Shown here piece after piece: positions 7,806-15,348 of a stretch of DNA of 22,306 nt (position 1 is the first letter of the stretch; every line of letters begins with the position of its first letter). Location of the stretch: assembly GCA_020429495.1 (NCBI GenBank), contig JAGQLJ010000040.1, forward strand, positions 1-22,306. Reading direction: 5' to 3'. The notes below the pieces were generated by a model. That model did no database searches. It was not told where the DNA came from and worked only from the letters and a program-made list of their open reading frames with translations. Origin of the DNA: Candidatus Dojkabacteria bacterium (GTDB lineage: Bacteria; Patescibacteriota; Dojkabacteria; J137). A program made the translations under genes and the position numbers.

Positions 7806-7835
7806 GCCGGTGGTTTGATTATTAATTATAACTTT

Positions 7836-8069
7836 ATGGAAGATACTTTAGAGACTGATCAAATAAAAAGACCTAGACAAGTAATAATAAGCTCTAGTCT
7901 TCAAGCTTTGGACGCAGAGGTAGCATATGCTTTAGATTCACATAATGCACTTCGTCAACGAATTGCTAGGATCCAGGAAAGTACTGAGATACCTGAAACA
8001 GACAACACAGTAAATGGTCCAGGCAGAACTATTGATGAAGAAAATATACAGAGCAAATTAGAAAGTTAA
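7836..8069 (+). CDS. Small acidic protein of unknown function
   Basis: I do not recognise this gene. From the ATG at 7836 it encodes 77 residues. An acidic N-terminus (MEDTLETDQ) is followed by a basic patch near 11-14, a helical middle (SSLQALDAEVAYALDSHNALRQRIARIQES) that could form a short coiled coil, and a polar tail. There is no signal peptide, membrane segment or cysteine. An in-frame TTG at 7815 would add seven residues, but it lies almost on the predicted transcription start. The next gene begins 10 bases after its stop, so the two are probably co-transcribed. The recognisable promoter upstream and the compositional match to neighbours argue that it is real. Confidence 0.6.
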   Translation: MEDTLETDQIKRPRQVIISSSLQALDAEVAYALDSHNALRQRIARIQESTEIPETDNTVNGPGRTIDEENIQSKLES

Positions 8070-8079
8070 TTTTAGTACT

Positions 8080-8286
8080 ATGAGTTTAGAAGATCCAAAA
8101 GATAAAGAATATTCTCCTCTTGATACTGATGAATTTGCATTGTCAGCAGCTGATCCAACTAATCAACCTAATGATTGGGAAAAAATAACTAGTCATATGC
8201 CAGCAGTATATAGCGAAGGGCTCGATAATCTTTTAGAAAATAATAATGATGAGCCAACTTCTTTTGAAGACCACTTTGATTTTTAA
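8080..8286 (+). CDS. Small acidic protein of unknown function
   Basis: Unrecognised 68-residue product, very rich in Asp and Glu (LEDPKDKEYSPLDTDEF at the N-terminus, FEDHFDF at the C-terminus). No membrane segment, signal peptide or cysteine is present, and it looks largely disordered. It starts 10 bases after the preceding gene and probably shares its mRNA. Its stop TAA overlaps the stop of the convergent membrane-protein gene by sharing the palindrome TTAA (8283-8286), leaving no room for a separate terminator. Confidence that it is translated is moderate, based on the spacing and the intact frame. Confidence 0.5.
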   Translation: MSLEDPKDKEYSPLDTDEFALSAADPTNQPNDWEKITSHMPAVYSEGLDNLLENNNDEPTSFEDHFDF

Positions 8287-8486
8287 GCAAAATACTTGAT
8301 TAAAAATGCAGTAATTAGAAGAACTATCCCAATAATAGCTAAAATCTGCTCTCTTCTAATTGTTACAAAAACATTATCATCTATCTTATGATCATGAAGG
8401 ATTTTATGATGTACAGAAATAACAGTGAAAGCAATTAATATTCCACCAATTAGTTCTAAAAAATCTGCAAGAAAGATATAATTCAT
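8283..8486 (-). CDS. Small two-helix membrane protein
   Basis: Unrecognised 67-residue product with two predicted membrane helices. The first is at about residues 4-24 (FLADFLELIGGILIAFTVISV) and the second at about 47-65 (EQILAIIGIVLLITAFLIKYF). A short polar loop joins them, with HHKILHDHKIDD holding three histidines. This is an inner-membrane hairpin with both ends probably on the same side. It has the best promoter in the window (TTGACA, 17 bases, TATTCT) with the -10 box 8 bases before the ATG. That supports a real gene even though the function is unknown. It diverges from the 8533 gene. Confidence 0.6.
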   Translation of the reverse strand: MNYIFLADFLELIGGILIAFTVISVHHKILHDHKIDDNVFVTIRREQILAIIGIVLLITAFLIKYFA

Positions 8487-8494
8487 ACAAATTA

Positions 8495-8523
8495 AGAATA
8501 GTTTAGAGAATTTTATATGTCAA
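8495..8523 (-). promoter_or_regulatory. Promoter of the two-helix membrane protein gene
   Basis: Minus strand: perfect TTGACA (8518-8523), a 17-base spacer, then TATTCT (8495-8500), 8 bases before the ATG at 8484-8486. Predicts a leaderless or near-leaderless transcript. Confidence 0.7.
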
Positions 8524-8532
8524 TCTAATAAT

Positions 8533-8850
8533 ATGGGACTTGAAAGCGAAATGCCAGAGGAGCGACTAATTGTTGAGTTAGGCGATGAAAACTTAAATAA
8601 TTTACAATTTCCTACTTTAAACTCTTTACGTAAGGAATTTGATTTGAAATGTCATAAAAAAGCTCTTACCTCTATCCAAATATATTCTGACCAAGAAAGG
8701 ATTACAACACTAGCTGAACTTAATACAAAATTAAAAGCTTTACCTGATGGAGGCTTTCTTTATAAACAGTTAGTACAAATTAACAAAGATCTAGGGGTAA
8801 ATGTTTCAAAATTTTGGCTTTATTTTTTTAGATTAGACCAAGAGCTTTAA
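8533..8850 (+). CDS. Protein of unknown function (105 aa)
   Basis: Unrecognised soluble protein with an acidic N-terminus (MGLESEMPEERLIVELGDE). A basic middle (LRKEFDLKCHKKAL, about 32-45) and helical segments to the end follow. One cysteine is present and there is no signal peptide or membrane helix. The gene is single, divergent from the two-helix membrane protein, and ends directly against the stop of the sortase gene, with no base between the convergent stops (8850/8851). Frame integrity and position support a gene. Nothing in the sequence points to a role. Confidence 0.55.
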   Translation: MGLESEMPEERLIVELGDENLNNLQFPTLNSLRKEFDLKCHKKALTSIQIYSDQERITTLAELNTKLKALPDGGFLYKQLVQINKDLGVNVSKFWLYFFRLDQEL

Positions 8851-9465
8851 CTAATTTTTAGCAAAAGCAATTGCCCATCTGCTTTTAACTTCCTGACAGC
8901 TTTGTGAATAACATTCACCATAACAAGTGAACGCTGTAACAATTGGTCTATCTAACCAATTGTCTAGAATATATGTTGCTGAATCATCAAAAGATTTTGA
9001 AACTAAAACCTCACCTTGATACAGAATATTATCTATACAAGCTGCTGCAATATCTCCCTTTTGAACATTTATAATTTGGGCAAAATCAGTTGTTGGGCTA
9101 AAACAATTTCCTCCTTCACAATAATTATGTCCTAGGATTACTGTATTTTCGTTACCCTTTGTTTCAGATAATATACTTGGAATGCTTTTATAGTTCCAAG
9201 AGGATACATTTTCATAACCTAAATCAATCTTTATTCCTACTGAGCTAATGTATAGCCAATTCCCTCTACATGTTTTTACAACAACATCTTGTTCAACTGG
9301 TTTTATATTTGTTTGTACACTTGGTAAAACAACATTTGAATTATTTGGTGTAATAGCCTGTGCTTCCGCCTTTTGAAGGTTAAAAAGCGCAGGTAAAATA
9401 TATACCAGCGATACTGATATAAATACTACTGAAGCTATAATGTATGTCTTTAGTGCTTTATTCAT
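8851..9465 (-). CDS. Sortase-like transpeptidase, cysteine-rich
   Basis: Membrane-anchored cysteine transpeptidase of the sortase superfamily, probably acting outside the membrane to attach proteins to the cell surface. The 204-residue product has an N-terminal membrane anchor at about 8-28, a linker rich in Pro, Asn and Val to about 65, then the sortase barrel. The triad is visible: His113 in VILGHNY, Cys181 in TAFTCYG and Arg196 in KSRWAIA. The size and the short linker resemble class E/F sortases. Unusually it has seven cysteines (66, 116, 121, 143, 181, 185, 190), with pairs close in sequence that could form disulphides. No LPXTG-type substrate or sortase partner gene is near. A promoter-like TGTACA-17-TATAAT lies upstream at 9486-9514. 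It converges with the 8533 gene without a gap. Confidence 0.75.
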   Translation of the reverse strand: MNKALKTYIIASVVFISVSLVYILPALFNLQKAEAQAITPNNSNVVLPSVQTNIKPVEQDVVVKTCRGNWLYISSVGIKIDLGYENVSSWNYKSIPSILSETKGNENTVILGHNYCEGGNCFSPTTDFAQIINVQKGDIAAACIDNILYQGEVLVSKSFDDSATYILDNWLDRPIVTAFTCYGECYSQSCQEVKSRWAIAFAKN

Positions 9466-9560
9466 ATAGAATAATTTACTATACTATTATATCATCAATA
9501 TAGCATTTTGTACAGCATGACAAGTATGCTATTGCCTTATCACATGGGGAAATTGGCTTG

Positions 9561-9935
9561 TCATATGTTCAAGAAGGTATTTAAAGAATCTATAGAAATA
9601 TAGTCTTCTGCATATGCATTTATGCCTAAATCTAGCGGCTTTTCAGAGAAAATTATTTTTAGTTCTTTTGCTTTTGCATAACCTATCTCAGAAGAGACTG
9701 ACTTACCTACGTTACCTTCTACACATATCACATAAAGGATTTTCCCATTATCTATAGCTTCTAAATGTTCATCTAAAAGAAATTTAATAAAATTGTCATC
9801 TATCTCCTCTTCTGATTTACCATGGCTAAAATTGGGAGAATAGACCTTAAAACCCATAGACATAAGTTCGGATGCAACTTTTGAAGCAAGCTCTTTATTT
9901 TTATGGCTTGTACTAATTACAATATCGTATTTCAT
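9561..9935 (-). CDS. Nucleoside 2-deoxyribosyltransferase-like protein
   Basis: A 124-residue soluble protein that looks like a small member of the nucleoside 2-deoxyribosyltransferase superfamily. A first strand and helix (KYDIVISTSHKNKELASKVASELMSMGFKVY) is followed by an Asp-rich helix (FIKFLLDEHLEAIDNGKILYVI). The hallmark segment then appears, VEGNVGKSVSSEIGYAKAKE (72-91), where Glu83 matches the catalytic Glu of EIGYA. In known members this enzyme moves deoxyribose between bases or hydrolyses deoxynucleotides, and some relatives only bind nucleotides. It lies 55 bases downstream of the DUF3095 gene on the same strand but has its own TATAAT 5 bases before the ATG. The exact substrate cannot be told. 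Confidence 0.55.
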   Translation of the reverse strand: MKYDIVISTSHKNKELASKVASELMSMGFKVYSPNFSHGKSEEEIDDNFIKFLLDEHLEAIDNGKILYVICVEGNVGKSVSSEIGYAKAKELKIIFSEKPLDLGINAYAEDYISIDSLNTFLNI

Positions 9936-9940
9936 AACTA

Positions 9941-9946
9941 ATTATA
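9941..9946 (-). promoter_or_regulatory. -10 box of the deoxyribosyltransferase-like gene
   Basis: Minus-strand TATAAT, separated from the ATG by 5 bases (TAGTT), the same geometry as at 4263 and 18561. No good -35 box is seen at 17 bases. The adjacent 9958-9990 stretch contains a short direct repeat, TTTTGACTT, twice. Confidence 0.5.
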
Positions 9947-9990
9947 CATTTGTTTCTAATTTTGACTTCTGAATTTTGACTTTTGATTTT

Positions 9991-11175
9991 CTATATAGTC
10001 TGCATGTAGATTTTTTGCCACTTCACCCTATTTTTTAGCTCTTTTGCAGCATAAGTATAACCACCATTTGAGCCATCAATAAAGTGAACGTGCTTACCTT
10101 TTCGCTCAACTATTAAGCATGTCATATGAATACTAGATGTTGTATGTATTCCATATGCGAGTTTTCCGTTTTGATATTGTTCTTCTAAATATCCAACTAG
10201 TTGATGTCTTTGATCTGCATTTCCTGCAATAACCATTCTTAGCATATCATCAAACTTCTCTGAATCAATAGAATTAACAACTGTATATTTATATGCCTTT
10301 AGTGAAATGCTTCTTATTTTTTTCTTAAAGAAATTTTTAATATTATCAAAAATACTTTTTAGATAATTAATAATGAATTTATTTCTAAAATTCTGACCAG
10401 ATTGGTATGTTTCTAAAATAGTTTCAAGCTTAATTTTTTTGTAGTTAGACTTTATGCTAATTGAACCTTCTTTTATTGGATATCTTTCGTCTTTTCTTCC
10501 ATAAATTTGCTGAATCTTTCTCATTACTTCGTTATATATTCTTGTTTCTGAGTCATAAGATGGATTAGCTTTTATTAACAAACTTACAATTTCATCTTTT
10601 TTGCTTGGTATATCTTGCCAAACACATTGAAGACCATTAAAGTCAGCTTTTCCATCTATTTTCTTTTTAGGCTTAAATTGATACTTTTCTTCACTTTTAA
10701 CCAAGAATTCAGCATTATCCAAACCACCTCCATGAAAAACTGCTTGGAAATAGTTATCTGTAACTTTTAGCTTTACTATCTTTATTTTGTGCCTATTTCT
10801 AAGTATGTCTATAACTGGAACACAACCAATTCTTATGTCTATTTCAAAATTTTCTTTGGCAAATTTTTGAGTATCTCTTAAAACGTCTCCTGCTTTGTCT
10901 ACATATTCTGGGGGAATCAAGATTGTGGAGCCATCTCCACCAAATACAAAAGGAAATTCAATATTTTTATCTATATTTAATACTGCGGTTGTTGCACAGG
11001 CTGCAACAAAATTAACCTCATGGTACTTACCATTTTCAACTGCAGCAGTTGAACCCCGAACATCGGAAACAATTACGTGCCAATCTACAGGGGCATCTTT
11101 AAATAGCCGCTCGTTCGTTATATCTTTGAAATCCTCCACATAAGGAAGATCATTGTAGAAGTAAGAACTCTTCAT
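9991..11175 (-). CDS. DUF3095-type protein with adenylate-cyclase-like N-terminal domain
   Basis: From the ATG at 11173-11175 the product has 394 residues. The N-terminal half resembles DUF3095 and class III nucleotide cyclases. DWHVIVSDVRGST (about 31-43) has Asp38 where cyclases place the first metal-binding Asp. PFVFGGDGSTILIP (75-88) has Asp81 in the position of the second. The usual Asn/Arg transition-state pair is not recognisable. The C-terminal half has a basic stretch near 280-295 and ends with HMTCLIVERKGKHVHFIDGSNGGY-like sequence. Cyclase activity is therefore only a possibility. An in-frame TTG at 11193 would add six residues. I prefer ATG because family members begin near the FY-x-LP motif. 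The deoxyribosyltransferase-like gene follows 55 bases downstream. Confidence 0.7.
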   Translation of the reverse strand: MKSSYFYNDLPYVEDFKDITNERLFKDAPVDWHVIVSDVRGSTAAVENGKYHEVNFVAACATTAVLNIDKNIEFPFVFGGDGSTILIPPEYVDKAGDVLRDTQKFAKENFEIDIRIGCVPVIDILRNRHKIKIVKLKVTDNYFQAVFHGGGLDNAEFLVKSEEKYQFKPKKKIDGKADFNGLQCVWQDIPSKKDEIVSLLIKANPSYDSETRIYNEVMRKIQQIYGRKDERYPIKEGSISIKSNYKKIKLETILETYQSGQNFRNKFIINYLKSIFDNIKNFFKKKIRSISLKAYKYTVVNSIDSEKFDDMLRMVIAGNADQRHQLVGYLEEQYQNGKLAYGIHTTSSIHMTCLIVERKGKHVHFIDGSNGGYTYAAKELKNRVKWQKIYMQTI

Positions 11176-11284
11176 TAATTTTTCTGTTATCAATTTCTTG
11201 CAACAATTCTAGCTTATCAGTGATTGACATTATTGTCCAGCAGCAGAAAAAACAGTAAGCCACTAACCTCTCGCCATAAGCTTT

Positions 11285-11313
11285 TTGACTACATTTAATA
11301 AATGTTTTATCAT
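11285..11313 (+). promoter_or_regulatory. Promoter of the 11320 gene
   Basis: TTGACT (11285-11290), a 17-base spacer, then TATCAT (11308-11313), ending 6 bases before the ATG at 11320. Both boxes and the spacing are good, so the transcript should begin at the start codon. Confidence 0.65.
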
Positions 11314-11319
11314 CCCTGA

Positions 11320-11703
11320 ATGGAAAGCCCTGGAATATATAATTCAGCAGAGTCATTAATTTATACAATTGTAGATCAATTATGCAAACCTATAAGAAAT
11401 CATAGAGGAAGTTCCTATTTTACACTTGAAGATGTACTTATTAATATTAGCAACATTTGCGCTATCAATCCTAAAGCTACCACTAGTGGATTGCAGCTTG
11501 TAGATTTAGAGTTTCCATATGGTGAACAATATAATATTGTATTTGATCTGCTTAATAATCAAGAAAAAATTATAGATGTGCTGAATATGTTAGCAGACAG
11601 TGGACAAATTATACGATTAGACAGTAAAGATCTACCTTGGGAAGAACCTGGAAGCCATCTCTATACAATTGATAAAAACAGTCAACCTCAAAGAGAATTA
11701 TAA
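11320..11703 (+). CDS. Protein of unknown function (127 aa)
   Basis: Unrecognised soluble protein. The N-terminal half has a helical stretch (SLIYTIVDQLCKPIRN), then TLEDVLINISNICAIN. The second half (EKIIDVLNMLADSGQIIRLDS, then SHLYTID) has the helix-turn-strand pattern of a winged-helix wing, but this is weak and I do not assign DNA binding. There are no membrane segments. A promoter of the leaderless type lies directly upstream. The stop is immediately followed by the promoter of the next plus-strand gene (11704). A gap of 144 bases separates it from the DUF3095 gene on the other strand, with nothing else recognisable in it. Confidence 0.6.
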   Translation: MESPGIYNSAESLIYTIVDQLCKPIRNHRGSSYFTLEDVLINISNICAINPKATTSGLQLVDLEFPYGEQYNIVFDLLNNQEKIIDVLNMLADSGQIIRLDSKDLPWEEPGSHLYTIDKNSQPQREL

Positions 11704-11731
11704 TTGATAGAAATATACAAACTGATATACT
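11704..11731 (+). promoter_or_regulatory. Promoter of the 11754 membrane protein gene
   Basis: TTGATA (11704-11709), a 16-base spacer, then TATACT (11726-11731). It starts on the base right after the preceding stop codon. The transcription start would be near 11738, giving a leader of about 16 bases without a Shine-Dalgarno. Confidence 0.5.
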
Positions 11732-11753
11732 GAAGCTAAATTACTAATAGTTT

Positions 11754-12251
11754 ATGACATTTATAATTATTCCTTTCATCATATTTCTCATAATTATTTG
11801 TATATTCTTTTTCTTTTATAGAAAAGTCTTAATTGCAACACAAAGCTTAATTACAATAATGTTTTTTGCAGGATTAATTGGATCAATTAGTGCAATATTT
11901 ATACCGATAGTTTATAAAGCACCAATTGAAAACTATTTTAGTGAAAGTCTTTTTGGAGTACAGCTTCAATATGCAGATAGTACTTTAACTACTGTTGGTA
12001 GCGTTCCTGCTGATTTGAAGAATAAAATTGAATCGTTATTTGATAAGGATAATGTAATCGATGCTGAATTTAAATCTGAACTTTACCCTTCTTTTATTAA
12101 TTTAATTAGCGTTCTATTAAGAATTTTTATCTTTGTAATTAGTATTTTGCTAATGATTGTAGCAACCTATATGCGATACTCATTTGCAGGTATAAGAGAC
12201 TATCATAGGCTAGAAAAGCGAGTTAAAGAATTAGAAAGTAATCAAGAGTAG
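11754..12251 (+). CDS. Membrane protein of unknown function
   Basis: Unrecognised 165-residue protein with three predicted membrane helices: about 2-22 (very rich in Ile and Phe), about 32-55 (LITIMFFAGLIGSISAIFIPIVY) and about 118-142 (LISVLLRIFIFVISILLMIVATY). Between the second and third is a 60-residue extramembrane domain with acidic residues. The C-terminus is a charged helix (RDYHRLEKRVKELESNQE) with a short coiled-coil pattern, probably cytoplasmic. There is no signal peptidase site. It stands alone on the plus strand and converges on the pterin dehydratase gene, with a perfect hairpin between them. Confidence 0.65.
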   Translation: MTFIIIPFIIFLIIICIFFFFYRKVLIATQSLITIMFFAGLIGSISAIFIPIVYKAPIENYFSESLFGVQLQYADSTLTTVGSVPADLKNKIESLFDKDNVIDAEFKSELYPSFINLISVLLRIFIFVISILLMIVATYMRYSFAGIRDYHRLEKRVKELESNQE

Positions 12252-12271
12252 AGACAGGTTGCGACCTGTCT
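12252..12271. terminator. Perfect hairpin between convergent genes
   Basis: AGACAGGT (12252-12259), loop TGCG, ACCTGTCT (12264-12271): an 8-bp perfect stem starting at the end of the upstream stop and followed by TTT on the plus strand. It lies in the 25 bases between two convergent stops and could end transcription both ways, though the T-tracts are short. From memory, AGACAGGT-tetraloop elements of this kind occur as short repeats in other genomes, so it may also be a repeat. Confidence 0.6.
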
Positions 12272-12276
12272 TTACA

Positions 12277-12618
12277 CTATTCTGCAGAGCTAAACATATC
12301 TTCAATTTTAGCAGCCATTGCAAAGTCTTTTTCTGTTAGCCCATCTACATCGTGTGTATAAAATGTTACTAGAACATTATTATATTCATATATTGTTAGG
12401 TCTGGATGATGTTCGTTTTCTTCAGCAAGCTCACCAATCTTATTTACTAAATCTAGTGCCTGTTTAAAATTATCCATCTCAAAATTTGTGATGAGCCTGT
12501 TGTGCTCATCTAGCCCCCAATATTCAAATTCTTTTAAGTAATCCTGAATCTTTTCATTGCTCAATTTTTCGCTAGATAACTCTTTAACTGAGTTTGCTTT
12601 TAGTTCACCAAGTGTCAT
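12277..12618 (-). CDS. Pterin-4a-carbinolamine dehydratase
   Basis: Dehydrates 4a-hydroxy-tetrahydropterin, normally regenerating pterin cofactor for aromatic amino acid hydroxylases, and also proposed to act in other pterin pathways. The 113-residue product is full length for the family. The signature EENEHHPDL (66-74) has His70, His71 and Pro72, followed by TIYEYNNVLVTFYTHDVDGLTEKD, giving the second histidine at 89 and Asp98. Its ATG overlaps the stop of the exporter gene by four bases (ATGA), so it is translationally coupled to it. No aromatic amino acid hydroxylase is seen here. Its pairing with an exporter is odd. A folate or pterin link to the DHFR/ThyA block to the right is possible but unproven. 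Confidence 0.9.
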   Translation of the reverse strand: MTLGELKANSVKELSSEKLSNEKIQDYLKEFEYWGLDEHNRLITNFEMDNFKQALDLVNKIGELAEENEHHPDLTIYEYNNVLVTFYTHDVDGLTEKDFAMAAKIEDMFSSAE

Positions 12619-15290
12619 TTGAATATTTTAAAATATATTTTTTTAATATTTAGTTTCAGATTCTCAACTAAAACATAATATGCTGGGAACGATAGTACAA
12701 CTAAGAATGTACTAGACATTAAACCAAATATAATCGCTACTGCCAAAGACTCCCAAAGTGGCTCTGATAATGCCAACGGAATTAGTCCTAGAATTGTTGT
12801 AGCAGATGTTGTAAGAAGTGGTCTAAATCTTAGTTTTACTGCTTCAACAATCGCATCTGCTGGTGTATAGCCAAGCTGTGTATGTTGATTGGCAAAATCT
12901 AAAAGCATCACAGTATTATTTACAACAATTCCAACTAAAGCAATCATACCTATTATTACAAAGAAACTGATTGGATTGTCAGTTAAGCTTAATCCTCCAA
13001 ACAAGCCAACAAAGCTAAATGGTATTGCAAGCATTATAAGTAATGCTTGGGTGAATGAATTAAATACTATAACTAAAAATATATATATAATTATAAATGA
13101 ACCTAGTAAAGCAACCCCGGCAGATATAACCGATTCAAAAATCTCTGTCGCAAAACCTCTGTCATCGCCAAGAGCATCTGATTGCAAGCCTAGGTCTTTT
13201 AATTTATTTTCATCAAATTCGTTCTTTACTTCATCTGCAACAAATCTAATTGATGCATCATCTACTTCGCATTCAAGCTTTGTTTCTATTGAAATATATC
13301 TACTACCATTTAGTTTTGCTATCCTTTCACTATTTCCAATTCTGCTTTCAATAACTTTTACATCTGTTGGGAATTTTATGGTTTGAATATAATCTGAAAT
13401 TTTTTCAGCTGCATTATTTAAGACGGTAATATCAGATCCATATAATTGAATCTGTGACTGAAATTCAGCAGATGGTGGACCTCCCATTTGATCTGCTGCA
13501 ATTGATACTTCAGCAGTTTTTATTGCCTTAATTTCATCTTCTAAAGAATTAGCAATTTTTATAGATGTAACAGATCTCTCACTCATCGGAGTAAGCTCAT
13601 AGATTGCCATTGCACTTTCTCCTCCATTAAAGTTTCTACCTAACTGTGGATACGTAACTTTCTCAACAACATCTTTATACTCAGATAAAACAATATTTTC
13701 TGTCTGCTTTACAATTGCTTCTTGTTCATCTAACGGAGTATTTGGTAAAAAACTTATATTCACAGATACACTATTCGAATCTTTTTGTGGCGGAAAGTCT
13801 ACAAACTGAAGTGTGCTTGCTAAAAATCCTCCAAAACCAACAAATCCAATGCTAATAATGATTACTACTAAAGATAAATACCATCTTTTTACATATAACT
13901 GTACAAATAATGAAGTGACCTTTCCATAAAATAAGAACATCTCATTTGTAGAATTTAAAATCCAATAGATTGGAGTTTTTTTATGGTTTGAAGGAATCAG
14001 AACATTTGATAAAAGAGGAACAATTGTTATTGCAATTGTCAAAGACCAGAATAGTGTGATGATTACCGTAATTGGTACATCTTTAATAATATCTCCTAAA
14101 AATCCAATAATAAAAAGCATTGGAAAGAATACTAAGATTGTAGTGACTGTTCCAACTAAATCAGCTTTACCTACATTTTCTAAAGCTGCTTCAACCGCTT
14201 GTATTCCTTTTCGACCTTGTCTTTTATGATAATCTATACTTTCTACAATAACTATTGCATCATCAACCAATAATCCTAAAACTAAAATTAGTGCAAATAG
14301 TGAAATTACATTTAATGAGACTCCTAAAAGAAGCATCGTTATAAAAGATGCGGCCATTACTGTTGGTATAAATAAAACTGCTACAATTGAAGCTCGCCAG
14401 CTAACAAATAAGAAAAGTGTTAGAGCCACAATAAATAAAGCGCTCACAGCATTTGATTCTAATGATGCAATTTGTTGATTTAGACCAACAGCTTCATCGT
14501 AAACAGTAACTATTTGTGCATTATTAATCTCTTTAGAATCTGTTATATCTTCAATCTTTTTATTTATTGCTTCTGAAAATTTTACAGCTGAAATATCGTC
14601 ATTTTTTTGTAAACCAATTAAAACTGAATTATTTATTTTTATATCTGAATTTTTCTTTTCCCCATACCTATTAAATGTAATTTGTGTTTCACTTGTTATT
14701 CCAGTTATTGGGTTAAAGACATTATCATAAGCTTTTATTACCTGAGATTGTTTAACTTCGCTTAGAGTGGTTAATTCATCAGAAACTTTTTTTGCATCTG
14801 ACTGCAACTGTTCTAAATCTTTTGCATTTGAAGTAACTGCCAGCAAAAGTTCATTCTCCCCATCTATTGTGTTTGGCTTTAATGCAATCACGTTTAGATT
14901 TACTTGATCAGGAACTGCAAGGTTTGCATCTATTAAATTGTTCAGTTCTTTTTCTGCATCTGAAACATTTGTTCCTGTTTTATAAGAAATTGTTATAAAA
15001 CTAAAGCTATCTGCTGATACTGAAGAGACAGATTCCACATTTTCAATGTCTTGAGCAAGTTGTGCAACTGGTTTGGTTATATCTTCCTCAACTTTTGCTT
15101 TATCTCCAACAGGATATATAGTTTGTACAAATATTGTTGGAAACTCTAAAGCAGGAAAACCTTCTCTTGGAAGCAGACTTGTATAAGTAATTGCTCCGAA
15201 TATTAGTATTAACAAGAATGCAATAATTGTAGTCCTAAATCTTTTAACTGATCCGGATGAAATTTTTGTAATAAAACCTTTTTTCTCCAT
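12615..15290 (-). CDS. RND-family efflux transporter (AcrB/HAE-like)
   Basis: Proton-driven multidrug or lipid exporter of the resistance-nodulation-division superfamily. From the ATG at 15288-15290 it has 891 residues. TM1 is near 18-40, followed by a porter domain, a block of helices near 280-440, a second porter domain, and helices near 720-870. The proton-relay pair is present in TM4 (Asp343-Asp344 in LGLLVDDAIVIVESI). TM10 carries VGIVVNNTVMLLDFA, with Asn-Asn where AcrB has a Lys. It is shorter than the about 1,030-residue Gram-negative pumps. An upstream in-frame ATG at 15317 sits inside the likely -10 box (TATAATG), so I reject it as start. No adaptor or outer-membrane partner is nearby. 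The downstream pterin dehydratase gene overlaps its stop. Confidence 0.93.
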   Translation of the reverse strand: MEKKGFITKISSGSVKRFRTTIIAFLLILIFGAITYTSLLPREGFPALEFPTIFVQTIYPVGDKAKVEEDITKPVAQLAQDIENVESVSSVSADSFSFITISYKTGTNVSDAEKELNNLIDANLAVPDQVNLNVIALKPNTIDGENELLLAVTSNAKDLEQLQSDAKKVSDELTTLSEVKQSQVIKAYDNVFNPITGITSETQITFNRYGEKKNSDIKINNSVLIGLQKNDDISAVKFSEAINKKIEDITDSKEINNAQIVTVYDEAVGLNQQIASLESNAVSALFIVALTLFLFVSWRASIVAVLFIPTVMAASFITMLLLGVSLNVISLFALILVLGLLVDDAIVIVESIDYHKRQGRKGIQAVEAALENVGKADLVGTVTTILVFFPMLFIIGFLGDIIKDVPITVIITLFWSLTIAITIVPLLSNVLIPSNHKKTPIYWILNSTNEMFLFYGKVTSLFVQLYVKRWYLSLVVIIISIGFVGFGGFLASTLQFVDFPPQKDSNSVSVNISFLPNTPLDEQEAIVKQTENIVLSEYKDVVEKVTYPQLGRNFNGGESAMAIYELTPMSERSVTSIKIANSLEDEIKAIKTAEVSIAADQMGGPPSAEFQSQIQLYGSDITVLNNAAEKISDYIQTIKFPTDVKVIESRIGNSERIAKLNGSRYISIETKLECEVDDASIRFVADEVKNEFDENKLKDLGLQSDALGDDRGFATEIFESVISAGVALLGSFIIIYIFLVIVFNSFTQALLIMLAIPFSFVGLFGGLSLTDNPISFFVIIGMIALVGIVVNNTVMLLDFANQHTQLGYTPADAIVEAVKLRFRPLLTTSATTILGLIPLALSEPLWESLAVAIIFGLMSSTFLVVLSFPAYYVLVENLKLNIKKIYFKIFK

Positions 15291-15315
15291 AGATATTAAA
15301 CTGACGTACGGGTAC

Positions 15316-15321
15316 ATTATA
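15316..15321 (-). promoter_or_regulatory. -10 box of the exporter operon
   Basis: Minus-strand TATAAT with a weak TTGTTC 17 bases upstream (15339-15344). It overlaps a spurious upstream ATG and would start transcription near 15309, about 18 bases before the preferred ATG. Confidence 0.45.
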
Positions 15322-15348
15322 CTGCGACTCCAGGCTTAGAACAATTAC

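Noticed and set aside
7635..7835. Possible tRNA or riboswitch in the zwf upstream gap
   Set aside because: No cloverleaf with a TTCGA arm, no CCA-type acceptor pairing and no recognisable aptamer. The region is explained by two divergent promoters.
11150..11368. Minus-strand 72-codon open frame between the DUF3095 gene and the 11320 gene
   Set aside because: It overlaps the promoter and start of the 11320 gene and the start of DUF3095. Its composition (aromatic and Cys-rich stretches) does not look protein-like.
12889..13386. Plus-strand 165-codon frame inside the exporter gene
   Set aside because: It lies opposite conserved RND transmembrane and porter sequence and has no independent support.
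15288..15317. Upstream ATG at 15317 as the exporter start
   Set aside because: The ATG is part of the TATAAT -10 box (TATAATG), so transcription would begin after it. The internal ATG at 15290 gives a normal N-terminus.
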